64,000 bases of DNA, from NCBI GenBank assembly GCA_030035585.1, contig CM057462.1, forward strand, positions 140,952,734 to 141,016,733. The letters are read 5' to 3'. How positions within the stretch are numbered: position 1 is the first letter of the stretch; every line of letters starts with the position of its first letter. The notes under the pieces are model-generated. The model made no database searches. It was not told the DNA's origin and was given only the letters and a program-made list of their open reading frames with translations. This document shows, piece after piece, positions 51,391 to 64,000 of this stretch. Origin of the DNA: Dugong dugon (Eukaryota > Chordata > Mammalia > Sirenia > Dugongidae). Both the position numbers and the translations under genes were made by a program.

Positions 51391-52010
51391 CTTCCTGAGA
51401 ACTTGTTATAAACAATCCAGTTTAGAAGCTTTGATTCAGGGCAGTGATGACAGCCATAGAGGGAGATATGGCTAGCCCTTTGGAAACATTCATATCCTAA
51501 CCATAATGTAAAACAGTGGGTTTTATTAACAGTACCTGGTGCTAACAAAAACCACAAGTGAAGCTCACTTGTATTTTGCAAGCCAATCTGGCTATGTTTT
51601 GTTTTTTAAATAAAAATGGTTAGATTAATATTCCAGAAGTGTCTAGGACTAGATCCATAAAATAAAGTACCCAAAACATTGCAGGAACCTTCCTAAAATT
51701 TCTGTTTCATGTGACTTGGTGTAACTACTGATGAGGACCAAGCATATTTCCATATATGCTTAATCTTTGGTCTTTCCACTAACACACAACCAGCATGGGC
51801 ACACAACTAACTTGGTTTGAAATAAGCGAAGATTTACACAAAGAGCTACCTAATACAGTGAGAGTAAAATTTACACACATTTCTGCTGTGTATGGAGTCT
51901 ATGTCTTAAACCATCCCCAGTATTTTAAGTATATTTTTCTTCAGCAAAAAATAAAAATAATCTCAAATGTCAAAAGCTGATTAGTACTCTAAAATCTACA
52001 TATATGGGGA

Positions 52011-53432
52011 TTTTTTTTTTTTTTTACTATTTTTTTTTATTGTACTTTAGATGAAGGTTTACAGAGCAAATAGTTTCTCATTAAACAGTTAATACACATA
52101 TCGTTTTATGACATTGGTTAACAACTCCACGACATGTCAACACTCTCCCTTCTCGACCGTGGGTTCCCTATTACCAGCTTTCCTGTCCCCTCCTGTCCTC
52201 TAGTCCCTGTCCCTGGGCTGTTGTGCCCCATTAGTCTTGTTTTGTTTTATGGGCCTATCTAATCTTTGGATGAAGGGTGAACCTTGGGAGTGACTTCATT
52301 ACTGAGCTAAAAGGGTGTCCAGGAGCCATACTGTCAGGGCTTCTTCGGTTTCCATCATGCCAGCAAGTCTGGTCTTTTTTATGTACTAGAATTTTGTTCT
52401 ATATTTTTCTCCAGCTCTGTCCAGGACCCTCTGCTGTGATCCCTGTGAGAGAAGTCAGTGGTGGTAGCCGGGTACCATCTAGTTGTACTGGACTCAGTCT
52501 GGTTGAGACCGTGGTAGGTATGGTCTATTAGTCCTTTGGGCTAATCTTTCCCTGGTATCTTGTTCTCTTCATTCTCCTTGCTCCCAATGGGGCAAGGCCA
52601 GTGGGGTATCTTAGATGGCTGCTCACAGGCTTTTAAGACCCTAGATGCTACCCACAAAGGTAGAATGTAGAACATTTTCTTTATAAACTGTATTATGCCA
52701 ACTGAGCTAGATGTTCCCCGAGACCATGGTCCTCAAAGCCTCGGCCCAGCAATTCAGTCTTTCAGGGAGTTTGGATGTGTCTGTGGAGCTTCCATGACCT
52801 TTCCTTGTACAAGTTGTGCTGGCCTCCCCAGTATTGTGTACTGTCTTACCCTTCACCCAAGTTACCACTTTAGTGTTTAGTCTATTTAGTGTCCCCCACC
52901 CCCACCCCTCCCCTCCATCATAACCATCAAAGATTGTTTCTTTCTGTGTGTAAACCTTTTCATGAGTTTTTACAGTAGTGATTTCAACAATATTTGTCGT
53001 TTTGTGATTGACTTATTTCACTTTGTGATTGACTTATTCCACTCAGCATAATGTCCTCCACTTTCATCCATGTTATGAGATGCTTAGCAGATTTATCACT
53101 GTTCTTTATTATTGCATAATACCCCATTGTGTCTATGTACCATAGTTTGTTTATCCATTCATCTGCTGATGGGCATCTAGGTTGTTTCCATCTTTTTGCT
53201 ATTGTGAACAGTGCTGCAGTGGACATGGGTGTGCATATGTCTATTCATGTGACAGCTCTTATTTCTCTAGGATATATTCCTATGAGTGGGATTGCTGGAT
53301 GATATGGTATTTCTATTTCTAGCTTTCTAAGGAAGCACCATATCATTTTCCAAAATGGTTGTATCATTTTGCATTCCCACCAGCAGTGCATAAGAGATCC
53401 AATCTCCCTGCAACCTCTCCAACATTTGTTAT
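52011..53432 (-). mobile_element. LINE-1, 5'-truncated (3' 1.4 kb)
   Basis: Poly(T) at 52011-52025 is the poly(A) tail of a minus-strand L1. The complement holds the 3' UTR and the ORF2 C-terminal end (KRWKQPRCPSADEWINKLWY and TWMKVEDIMLSGISQSQ, 52984-53226). Truncation lies near 53432 at the usual place before aacatttgttat. No clear target-site duplication is seen. It is of the same lineage as the 13.1-20.7 kb copy. Confidence 0.92.
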
Positions 53433-53689
53433 AAAATCTCTATTTCTGTAGAATTAATGTACACTTGGATATTAATGATATATCATATTATGGTATCTAT
53501 TTATTCAGAATACTAAATTAATATTTAGTTTCAGAGTCATTGCTATTTATTCTCTCTCTCTTGGACCACACAATCAGATCTTCGGAAAATCCCATCAGTT
53601 CTCATGTTCTACAGACTTCAGTGTTTCTCAACTTAATCCAAGGCTCCATCCTTCTCACCCAGACTCCTAACTAGTCTCTTTCCTTTCAC

Positions 53690-54375
53690 TTTTATACCCT
53701 TAAAATCCACAAATCTGTTCTCCCCAGAGTAACCAGAGAGACCATTTTAAAATATGTTTGATCAAATCTCCATCCTGCTAAAAACCATCCAATACTCACA
53801 GTAGAAGACAACGTCCTTACCTTGCCTGATAGGATGGTCTCCTGCCCTTCTCTGACCTCATGTCCAACTTCTACTCCTTGCTGTTCCATGTACACATTGT
53901 TCCCTCTGTCAGGAGTGTTCTTACCCCATATCCCATATGGCTCATTCCCTCACTTCTTGATGTTCTTTACCTAATGTAACCTCATCAAAGAGGATCACCT
54001 TATCTAAAATAGAAGGCACAACTGTTAAGTACTCAGCTGCTAACTAGAAGGTTGGTGGTTCGAAGCCACAGTGGGAGAAAGACCTGGTGATCTACTCCCA
54101 TAAAGATTACAGCCTAGGAAATCCTATGGGGAGGTTCTACTCTGTCACTTGGGGTCACTGTGAGTTGAAATCAACTTGAAGATACCTACGAACAACAACA
54201 CCATCCCTTACCCTGCTTTATTTTCATTCATAGAACTACCAGCACTTGGCATTAAATATTTATATGTTTGTCTATCGTTTGTCACTGCTACTAGAACTTA
54301 AGTTCCAGAAGTGGAGAGACTTCCTCAGCACCCTGAAGATAACCACTGCCTGCCATGTGCTGGGTAGTCAAGCAA
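53690..54375 (+). mobile_element. L2 LINE 3' part, split by a SINE
   Basis: Typical L2 wording: gtctcctgcccttctctgac, cattgttccctctgtcagga, and after the SINE ctagaacttaagttcc and tcagcaccc. Diverged and non-coding. Confidence 0.7.
54011..54201 (+). mobile_element. AfroSINE (long type)
   Basis: Has ctcagctgctaactagaagg, gacctggtgatctactccca and ends gatacctacgaacaacaaca, an RTE-type tail. Inserted in the L2 piece. Confidence 0.9.
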
Positions 54376-55414
54376 TATTAATGGAATAAATGAATTGATT
54401 ATTGTTCTTAACAATTGAAAGTGTGCTTCAATAACAATAAATTTTGTATTTAAAATGTTATGCTAGTTGATTTCTATTAATCATCCCCTGTTCATAGTAT
54501 AGTGTCTGGCACATAGTTAGCATTTAATTAACTGTTACTGAAAGCATAAATAAATAAATAACAAATGAATATTATTATCTATTAATTTTATTCAATATAT
54601 TGTCAAAGTAATATCTTACTACTGTGAGATATGTAAATATTGTACAACTTCTTGTTCTGCTTGATAATCTATCAAAAATATTAGTGACCACTCACCTGGA
54701 CTAAAATTTTAGCTTCGTATTTTCTAATTGTCAAAGAAAAAAATGCAGTCAGCTATAACATTTTATTCATCCACAGGATAATGTGAATTACTCATAAAAG
54801 CTTGGATTTTTCTGGCACAGAAACTTGAAGATTTCTCCATTAATCCTGACAAGTTCCACTGAGTGGGCATTTTTTCCCATCTGCACTGCTCTTTGCTTCT
54901 TACATCTATAACCAAAAGTCATATTTCTAATAAAACTGTCTATTTTTAGGGATTGAGATTTAGCAATAAAATATCAAGTAAATTTAACAAACGTTTATGT
55001 ATTTATTTGCTCACTAAGTTAAAGGCAATGTTCACAAAAAATATTTTTTTTTAAGTTGACATTTTAATTCTGATTTCAGGCATATTTCTTGTGTATTTAA
55101 GCAAATTACGTTACTGCGTTTGTATTAATACATTCAATTACTGAGATAATCTTAAATCTGATACAATGTATATAATTCCTCCATTTGAAGAAAAAAGATT
55201 CACATGTGTATATATATCTATGAATTTTCTAAAATTAAATTTGACTTTAAAAATGGGACTCCTTCAGGTATGTATTCAGTTCACTAGCACATTGTTTCAA
55301 GCCATCATTGTCCCTCATCAAGATTATTATAGAATGGTCCTAACTGTTCTCCCTTCTTTCACTCTTGCCTTCCTGTGCTCTGTCCTCAAGACAGAATTCT
55401 GCATGATTTTCAGA

Positions 55415-55640
55415 AGTATGCAGTGGTTACTGGCAAGCCAGCCTACCAGACTTCAATCTTGTCTTTGTTACTTTCCAAATAAATGACCTCAGGCAAGTTA
55501 CTTAAATTATCTGTGCCTCAGTTCCCTTATCTCAAAAATGGGTTTATTACTATTACTTTCCTCAAAAAGTTGTGAAAAATTAAATGAGTTAAATATGTAT
55601 AAAATGCTTAGAACAACACATTGCACACATCAAGTATTAC
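55415..55640 (+). repeat. MIR SINE
   Basis: MIR core and tail in order: tgacctcaggcaagttactt, ctgtgcctcagttcccttat, ctcaaaaatgggtttattac, attaaatgagttaaatatgt. Confidence 0.88.
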
Positions 55641-55659
55641 ATGTTTTCCTAAGATCCTC

Positions 55660-56480
55660 ATCATTAATATTATTACTAAAAGATAAGTTAGATCAGATCA
55701 CTCTTTTACTCATCAACTCTACCAAAACACCAAACCCAATGCCACTGAGTCGATTTGGACTCATAGCGACACTTTAGGACAGAGTAGAACTGCCCCATTG
55801 GGTTTCCTATGCTGTAATCTTTACAGATGCCAACTGCCACATCTTCCTCCCATGGAGCAGGTGATGAGTTCAAACTGCTGACCTTTTGGTTAGCAGCATA
55901 GCGCTTAACTACTGAGCCACCAGGGCTCCTTCATAAACCCCACAGTGATTTCCCATTTCCCTCAAAGGAGGACCCAACGTGCTTATAACCACCTACAATG
56001 TGTTGCACCATCTGACCTCCCACTGCTTATCCATCCTCATGGTCCCTCTTTGTTCCTGCCATGGCTGCTTCCTTGATGTTGCTTGGAAAAATCAGCCACA
56101 CTCTGGCCTCAGGGACTTTCTATTTCCTTCTCCCTCCTAGAATGCTATTCTTTCAAACATCAGCACAATGTGGCTCCTACCTCCTTCAGGTCTTTCATCA
56201 CAGGTCACCTTCTCAGTGAGATTTTCCCTCGCCTCACTGCTTAACCCCCCGCCCCCCACCATTGCCTATTCTTTTCCCCACTCTGTTTTTCCATCTCACT
56301 TATCATCATGACCTTATATACTATTTATCAGTCATTTATTATCATTATTTTAATTTTTCATTGTTTGTCTGCCCAAACTACGAAGTAAACCATGTAGGAG
56401 AGAGATTTTATTGCTCTGTTCATTGACAGATTGCCAGGTCCTAGAAAAATTGCATCACACTTAATATTTACCGAATGACC
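55660..56480 (+). mobile_element. L2 LINE 3' part, split by a SINE
   Basis: L2 wording such as tgaccttatatactatttat, tgtttgtctgcccaaacta and ggcctcagggactttctatt. The AfroSINE at 55722-55929 interrupts it. Confidence 0.7.
55722..55929 (-). mobile_element. AfroSINE (long type)
   Basis: The reverse complement starts ggagccctggtggctcagta and ends with agtggcattgggtttggtgt. Full length. Confidence 0.94.
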
Positions 56481-56534
56481 CACTAAAATTACTGCTTTCA
56501 GAAGAGTTAAACGACGTTATTGTCGTGTCACTTA

Positions 56535-56771
<237 letters not shown>

Positions 56772-57481
56772 TCATAAATTCAGAAGTTCCAAACTGTTCC
56801 TGGACCACCCTAGTATCCTTGAATTTTCTGAGTAGCCTTGATAAGTCATCTAAGTTCAAATAGCAATAATAGTATAGATTAAAGACCAAATGAGGGTGGC
56901 GCTATGAAACTTTCTCTGTAATATTGATTCAAAGCATATTCAAATACTAAAGTCACTAATTTAAAACATAATAATTATGTAACACTGAATTCAAACATAG
57001 GAAGCAAGGTCACGGCACCAGTACAATATCAGATAGTTCTTAGTGTAAAGTTTTTACTTTCTGCCTTTATCTAATTTATGGCTATACATTCTCTCATTAA
57101 AGAGACATTTTAATAATACAGTATATGAAGATATTCTTTCAGTCATCACTTCAAAACCTAAAGCATTCTTTAGCAGTCTTTCTTATCACAAAATGCAATT
57201 CCATTAATAAGCAGCATTGATAAATATAAATCAAAACCACTAACTAGACTCCAAGTTCAAGAAGGTAGACTGTCTTTTTTTCCTTTCCTTTTCATTATGA
57301 TATCTGAAATATCCAGCATAGTGCCTGATCTACATAAATGCTCAGTATTTATTAAATAAATATATCAGTTGAATGATTAACATATATGTATATCCGATAG
57401 TTAAATAATGACTACTGATTGTATTTTAATTAAAAAAAGAGACTATATATTAAACTGCAGGTTTTATTTTTTAAAATAGTG

Positions 57482-57522
57482 ATATATGTGTGTTGTGTAT
57501 ATATGTGTATATATATATATGT
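57482..57522. repeat. TG/TA microsatellite
   Basis: Imperfect tatatgtgtg/tatatata sequence. Confidence 0.8.
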
Positions 57523-57638
57523 AATTTGATCCTCTTAGCTACTCTGGCACATAAGTTAAGTGGGTATTAGAATTATTATTTGAAGGATAAGACAACTGAA
57601 ATTAAAAATTCTCCATTCTGCAAAAAATCGAAGTGTGT

Positions 57639-57808
57639 GGAGCCCTCATAGCACAGTGGTTCAGTGTTCGGCTGCTAACCAAACAGTAGGCAGTTTGAAT
57701 CCACCAGCCGCTCCTTGGAAACCCTATGGGGCAGTTCTACTCTGTCCTGTAGGGTCGCTATGAGTTGGAATTGAGTCAACGGCAACAGGTTTAGTTTTGG
57801 GTTTTGGG
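57639..57808 (+). mobile_element. AfroSINE (short type)
   Basis: Starts ggagccctcatagcacagtg, ends with gtcaacggcaacaggtttag and a GGTTTTGGG tail. Confidence 0.95.
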
Positions 57809-58146
57809 TATGTGCTGACCATATCTGGGCCAACACCAAGAGCATCTTTATGTGATCTATTCATTCCCAATTCAATTATAAACAGTAGTAAAAAATGATA
57901 AAAGTAGCATGAATATGAATATCTGTCATGTATTCAGACTCAAAAGATTATAGGAATCCACAATTTCGACTTTCAAGAATTGGGTGGTAGGAGGCAGAGA
58001 GGCTGCTAGGTCAATTCATCAGAGCCTTATTTATAAAAGAAAAAAGTTAAAATTGCCTGCAATGGCTAGGTCTGGTTAAATAAAATACAAAGCATATATA
58101 TATATATATATGCATGTATGTAAAATGGATTCCTATTCAGCCACTT

Positions 58147-58312
58147 GGAGCCCTGGTGGCACAGTGGTTAAGAGACTGGCTGCTAACCAAAAGGTTGGCA
58201 GTTCAAATCAACCAGCTGCTCCTTGGAAACCCTATGGGGCAGCTCTATTCTGTCCTATAGGGTCACTAAGAGTCAGAATCAACTCGACAGCAACAAGTTT
58301 GATTTTTTGATT
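58147..58312 (+). mobile_element. AfroSINE (short type) with target-site duplication
   Basis: Full-length copy: ggagccctggtggcacagtg to aactcgacagcaacaagttt. attcagccactt before it and attcagccattt after it form a nearly perfect duplication. Confidence 0.96.
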
Positions 58313-58449
58313 TATTCAGCCATTTAGGATAATGTAATAGAATATTTTATGAAATTGAAAAATACTAAAAGTATATTATAAAATGAAAAATAATATGCAG
58401 TATTAGCACATTTTTTTGTTCCAAATATATACATAAAATAGTTAACTGG

Positions 58450-58665
58450 AGCACAGTACAGAAACTCAATTAAAAGTTTGAGTTTGACTCAAATCTCAGT
58501 CCCACCACATCCTTGCTGTGTGCTCTTGGCAAGCTACTTAAAACTCTTTTAGCTGGCCTCCTTTTCTAACAATGGGCTGATAATGTTATCTGTTCTACAG
58601 AGCTGTAGTGGAAATTAAATGAGAATGTGTCACAAATCAAGCAGTCAGTTAACATAAACTATTTA
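58450..58665 (+). repeat. MIR-like SINE
   Basis: Order as in MIR: ttgctgtgtgctcttggcaa, gctacttaaaactcttttag, ggaaattaaatgagaatgtg. Diverged. Confidence 0.75.
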
Positions 58666-59499
58666 TCCTAATCATTTAAATATATGTTTCAAATACATAT
58701 ACATCTCCAAACTAAAATGTGACTATTTTAAAAGTCTTAAACTTTATTTTTAAATAATTTACCAATACAACATTGCTATCTCACAAAGAGATCATCTGAG
58801 CTTTGATATCACAGCAATGATTGATATTTTTCTATTTCATTTGAATCGCACAGAGACATTCAATTTTATATTCATGAAATCAGTAAAAGACAATCGTTCA
58901 AATAAAATGAAAATGTAGCAAAGCATGTCAATGAGCGAGACGTTTTTTATCTGCTGATACTCTAAATATATATATATATCTTGGTATTTCAGCCTATTAT
59001 TAAGGAAGCTCCATAACAAACCATTTTTCTCCCAGATGAGTAGCTCAGAATGTTAAAAATCACAGAAATTCTTAGTACCATAAATGTACTTCAATTTTTC
59101 AAAAATCTAATATAATGCAAGACAATGACACTGAAACATTATGAGATAGGTGAAAACAATATTTTTTAATTTTTGTAAAAAATGTTATGAAAAATGTCTA
59201 CATAGAGATATTTGGGAAAGAAAGAATTTTAGGAAATATTTTCATATAAGAGTAAATAGCTTACAAAACTTATCCTATTTATACTCCTTATGAACAGAGC
59301 ATAGCTTTTTAAAATCTTCAACTTCCTAACTATACTAATAAGTAAAATCTTTAAATGATGGAAATCCTTCTCAATTTAAAATTAAGCAATAAAGTTTTAA
59401 TTATAATCTTTAAGCTATGAGCATTAAAATAAAAAATTTAGCTATCCTAAAATACATGACTTGGTGCTGAAATTTTTAGAGTCTAATGTATGTCCCAAA

Positions 59500-59716
59500 A
59501 ATCCAAAAAAAAAAAAAAAAAACGCATTCCTGTTAAGTCAATTCTGACTCATAGCAACCCTATAGGACAGAGTAGAACTGCTCCATAGGGTTTCCAAGGC
59601 TGTAATCTTTGTGGAAGCAGACTGCCACATCTTTCCCCCAGAGCCGCTTATGGGTTCAAATTGCCAACCTTGTGGTTAGCAGTTGAGTGCTTAACCACTG
59701 CACCACAAACGCTCCT
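59500..59716 (-). mobile_element. AfroSINE (long type)
   Basis: Begins at low coordinates with an A run (tail side) and ends with the head complement; the middle has gtggcagtctgcttccacaa on the reverse strand. Confidence 0.94.
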
Positions 59717-60079
59717 TCTAACCTAGGTACCCCACTTGAAGCTCCTCCCTATAAGATGCTAATGAAAATTGCTCATAACTCATTAAATTTATCAGAGGGA
59801 ATTCAGGAATATGACCACTTAAACTTTGATATTTTATCTGAAATAATAATAATCAGTATATGTGGTACAGATCAAATGTGGAGTTTTTCAACATAAATAT
59901 TTCATGTTTTAAAATATAATACATCTCAAGGATAAAGCATATGGTCTCTTAAACTGCTATTAAAGAAAAAATGCTATGACTACCTCATAATTAGCCCTTA
60001 ATATCTGCGTATACATAAAATCATGTGTGCATGTGTGTATGTAATAATCTTATCTAACTCTGAGCATTTCAAACTTAAT

Positions 60080-60234
60080 AATAAAAAAAATTGTCATCGA
60101 GTTGATTCCGACTCATAGCTGTCCTGTTGGACACAGTAGAACTGTCCCATACGGTTTCCAAGTAGCAGCTGGTGGATTCAAACTGCTAATCTTTGGGTTA
60201 TCAGCCGAGCTCTTAATCACTGCGCCACCAGGCT
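60080..60234 (-). mobile_element. AfroSINE (short type)
   Basis: The reverse complement starts gcctggtggcgcagtgatta and ends with cggaatcaactcgatgacaa. Slightly shortened head. Confidence 0.92.
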
Positions 60235-60424
60235 TTAAAATTAATGCATAGGTGCATACATGAATAAATGCGATATGAAATGGCACAGTAACTTTATTAT
60301 TTGATTTTAATTTTTTAAGTGATGCTCGATATCTTCCCAGACAGAATAAGTCTCTCTTTAACTAAAATCTTTTTCTGAGGCAGCTTAATGATCAGCAGGA
60401 TTTTCAACCTGGGGAGGAAAGGCC

Positions 60425-60650
60425 ATTTGCATGGTGGGAAGAATACAGCTTTAGCCAAAGAGAGACCAGGATTGTTTCTGAGCTTCACACTAGTCACTGG
60501 CTATGTGATTATTTTCAAGTACTTCATCTTTCTAACTTCCAACCCATAAATTGGGTTTAAAGATCCCCCTTCCTAGATGGCTATGAAGATAAAGATTAAT
60601 AAATATAAAAAATCCTTTGCACAGTGTCTGTCTCACAGAAGGTGCTTTAA
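60425..60650 (+). repeat. MIR-like SINE
   Basis: Diverged MIR order: tagtcactggctatgtgatt, ttcaagtacttcatctttct, then cctttgcacagtgtctgtct. Confidence 0.65.
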
Positions 60651-61254
60651 AGAGGACAACTACTATTAAGATAAATTTGTAAATTACAGCTTCTATTCTG
60701 CTCACAAGCACAAAGTTTTCAGACATTTAAATTAAAGGTCTCAAATTGGGACTTTGAAGGACACATAACTTAAATTCGACCAGTACGTTACAATGACTGT
60801 ATTTAACAAATGCCCACCCCCGCCCCAGTGATGCTGGTTGACGTTTCCAATGCTACTGCTTACTTTCTTCATTAGAGGAGGTTCCTTTTATGTCTTTCCG
60901 TTATGGGAGAAAGAGTGTTCCAAATATATTTTTAAAAAATTTTTTTTTACTTATTTTAAAAAGAACATTCATTATTTGGGTTTTGTTTTAATGGGGGATC
61001 TTTCATTAGTGATTTTTATTAATTGTCATTTTGCATTATCTGACAGTTCCTTCCAAGAACAAAAAACATACTGTCTTGTGTTGCAATTTTTAATGCCCTG
61101 TTTTATAATATTGCTTTTATTAGAAAACAGTTTTATGTGAAAATAGAAAATTTAGATTTCTACAGGTACACAGTAGGTATGATAATATGGAAAATTTGAA
61201 TGATAAGTTGTTTCTGAGACTATCCCAAAGCAACAAAAAGGCATAATTAATATA

Positions 61255-61460
61255 CAGAAAATATCAGTCTTGGAGCAGATCAGACCCGGTTTAAATGTTG
61301 ACTCCATATAACATGGACAAGTCAGAGAACCTCTGTGAACCTCAGTTTCCTCTTCTATAATATAAAGATGAGGCATCTGACTTAAAGGAAAGTTATACGG
61401 ATAAATAATCGACATGACAGGCAAGTATATGGAACGAGTTAGATGTTCAGAAAATGTGAT
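61255..61460 (+). repeat. MIR-like SINE
   Basis: Shows acaagtcagagaacctctgt, gaacctcagtttcctcttct and ataaagatgaggcatctgac in MIR order. Confidence 0.75.
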
Positions 61461-62094
61461 GCTCAGAAAATATCAGTTCACCTCTCATTCCCCTTCCCCA
61501 CATCATCATGATTTCTAGATAATTAATGTTATTAGGTCTATTAGTATTTTCATGGAAGAAAAGAAAATATTCACCAAGTATTTTCAAAACAATTATGAAA
61601 ACCTACCTGGTAAAGTCTTACAAAATCTCTAGCCCCTGACCTCTGGATAACTGAGATGTGACTTTTATTTATTTCGATAAAAACTGCATCCAAATATGAT
61701 ATAATACATTTTATAACATCTACCAAAGAAGTATGTCTTGCAACAGAAGACTTCTACATTAATTTTAGAAAGACATTTATTATTTCTAAATCTATATACC
61801 CATTAAATTAACCTAGTAGTCATTAAAAGTAAAGTTGCCAGATTCCTCCATGAGTAAGTTCTATGTGATTATATGCAAAACAGCAATGGAGATAATGTTG
61901 ACTTCTAGTTTTGCCATCTTGAAATAAATTTAAATTTTTAAATAATCATAGTTTCTGTGACTGTACTAAGACTGGTAGTTTTTAAATTATTAGTTATTTT
62001 GATTATGTCATCTTGGTGACCCTGATTTACTTTCTGTTTCTACCTATAATTGTCCATTATATAGCATGATAAAAAGAAATAATAAGAATTACTA

Positions 62095-62343
<249 letters not shown>

Positions 62344-62591
62344 CTAATAAAAATTAGTGTTTTTAACAGAGGAAATAGTTTGTCATTCCTCTCCTCAAAT
62401 CTATTTATCACTTGCCCACTTTGCCACAATTCCCTAACATTTAAGGGAGAGGATAAGGGGAAGGTGTGAGGAGGTGGAGGGTCAGGTAAAAATAAAACCA
62501 TAATAATGTTCTCAAATAAAAATCTCTCAGATCTGGAATAAAATTACGGAAAAGCAAAACAGAAGATTTGCTTGTTGATCTATATGGGATT

Positions 62592-62786
62592 TGTAGTTGT
62601 CGTTGTTAAATGTGGTTGAGTTGACCCCATGTCACACAGCAGAACAGCCCATAGGGTTTTTCTAGGCTGTAAACTTTAGGGAAGCAGATTGGCAGGTCTT
62701 TCTCCTGCAGAGAGTATGCGTAGGTTCGAATCGCCAACTCTTTGTTTAGCAGCCAAGCACTTACCTGTTACACCACCAGGGCTCCC
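62592..62786 (-). mobile_element. AfroSINE (long type)
   Basis: The reverse complement starts ggagccctggtggtgtaaca and carries the long middle part; tail diverged. Confidence 0.92.
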
Positions 62787-62813
62787 TATTATGAGATTTA
62801 ATATAGCCTAATA

Positions 62814-63016
62814 GGATCCCTGGTGGCACAGCGGTTAAAGCACTCGGCTGCTAACCAAAAGGTCGGTGGTTCAAACCCACTAGCCCCTCCTCAGGAGAAA
62901 GATGTGGAGTAAAGGTTTGCAGCATTGGAAACCCTATGGGGCAGTTCTACTCTTTCCTATAGGGTTGCTATGAGTTGGAATTGAATCAAGGGCAGTGGGT
63001 TTGGTTTTTCGGGTAT
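62814..63016 (+). mobile_element. AfroSINE (long type)
   Basis: Starts ggatccctggtggcacagcg, carries gatgtggagtaaaggtttgc and ends gggcagtgggtttggttttt. It faces the opposite way from the SINE 27 bp to the left. Confidence 0.94.
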
Positions 63017-63385
63017 GTAAGAATTTACCAATATTCTGACGCATCTCGAGTACAATTTATAAAATATTTAATCATCCCATGTAATGGCATACTTGGAATA
63101 AAAGTGAATGCCAGCAGCTTTACATTTTCCATTTATTTCTAATAGATCTTGTATTCAACTATTCATAATCCAAACAAAGACGATTTTGAATTTTCAAATT
63201 TACGATAAATAGGATACTTAAATATTGCAAAACTTATAGTTACTAGGCCATATCATAAAAACAAAGAGAAGCTGAAAAATGTTAAAAAAGATAGATAACA
63301 CAGTAAAATTCCCTTGACTGGAATGCTTTCCTTGTTAGAGTGTCTAACACAAGACTCTGTTTATAGCTGAATCTAGGCAAAAGCA

Positions 63386-64000
63386 TGTTGTTGTTCTTAG
63401 GTGTCATCGAGCAAGTTCCAACTCATAGTGACCCTATGTACAACAGAATGAAACACTGCTCAGTTCTGCACCATCCTCACAATCACTGTTATGCTTGACC
63501 CCATTGTTGCAGCCGCTGTGTCAATCCATCTTGTTGAGGGCTTCCTCTTTTTCACTGACCCTCTACTTTACCAAGCATGGTGTCCTTCTCCAGGGACTGG
63601 TCCCTCTTGATAACATATCTGAAGTATGGAAGACAAAGTCTTGCCATCCTTGCTTCTAATGAGCATTCTGGCTGTTCTTCTTCCAAGACAGATTTGTTCA
63701 TTCTTCGAGCAGTCCATGATGTATTCAATATTCTTCGCCAACACCATAATTCAAAGGCATCAATTCTTTTTTGGTCTTTCTTATTCCCTGTCCAGCTTTC
63801 ACATGCATATGAGGTGATTGAAAACACCATGGCTTGAGTCAGGCCCACCTCAGTCCTCAAAGTAACATTTTTGCTTTTTAACACTTTAAAGAGATCTTTT
63901 GCAGCAGATTTGCCCAATGTAGATTGACAGACTGGCAAAAGCATAGATTTCCCAAATCCAATCCATACCAACTACTGCCAGTTACAGTGATGTGGCCAAT
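63386..64000 (-). mobile_element. RTE-class (BovB-like) LINE 3' part, runs off the window
   Basis: The minus strand has an open stretch of about 140 codons (63552-63971) with LTQAMVFSITSYACESWTGN, KRIDAFELWCWRRILNTSWT, NKSVLEEEQPECSLEARM and RDQSLEKDTMLGK, the C-terminal region of an RTE reverse transcriptase. The 3' end is at 63386 with an RTE-type tail. It closely parallels the element at 34757-36050. The part with the catalytic box, if present, lies beyond 64000. Confidence 0.9.

Noticed and set aside
57639..58312. tRNA gene candidates (A-box and B-box-like sequences)
   Set aside because: These belong to SINE heads; no cloverleaf with a matching acceptor stem is evident, and the SINE tail follows.

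Overview
This window is mammalian nuclear DNA and carries no complete gene. It holds the 5' part of one large split gene on the minus strand, COL11A1 (alpha-1 chain of type XI collagen). Nine coding exons can be read with consensus splice sites: exon 2 (near 62.2 kb), 3, 4, 5, the alternative exons 6A and 6B, then 7, 8 and 9 (near 1.5 kb). Exon 1 (start codon, signal peptide) lies beyond position 64000 and exons 10 onward lie before position 1. The exon translations join in frame and match the known protein from residue 36 of the precursor into the first short Gly-X-Y stretch. The species is most likely an afrotherian, probably a paenungulate such as an elephant: about 27 copies of the tRNA-derived AfroSINE type occur on both strands, together with RTE-class (BovB-like) LINE fragments whose 3' tail resembles the SINE tail. 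The species call is inference.

Layout from the right end: 63.4-64.0 kb is an RTE LINE fragment in intron 1, next to an inverted SINE pair (62.6-63.0 kb). Exons 2, 3 and 4 (62.2, 56.6 and 50.4 kb) encode the N-terminal thrombospondin-type laminin-G (TSPN) domain, which closes in exon 5 (10.8 kb). Intron 4 is about 39.4 kb and holds most of the repeats: a near full-length dead L1 inserted in an old HAL1-like element (12.4-22.8 kb), an L1 with an internal deletion inserted in an older L1 (38-47.5 kb), an RTE copy with a nested SINE (34.7-36.1 kb), an LTR-like element with a 70-bp triplication (39.3-39.9 kb), a (GT)n tract and many SINEs. From 5.3 to 1.5 kb the exons are close together: 6A, 6B, 7, 8 and 9 encode the variable region and the start of the first collagenous stretch.

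Functionally, the exons encode the part of the collagen XI amino-propeptide that stays exposed on thin cartilage-type fibrils. The acidic 6A and strongly basic 6B are known in other mammals to be alternatively spliced. In this sequence both keep phase 0, so isoform choice changes charge without changing frame. No bacterial-type system, CRISPR array, RNA gene or intact mobile-element ORF was found. The window looks like an ordinary collagen locus rich in repeats; the points worth a second look concern alternative splicing and nested or chimeric retroelements.
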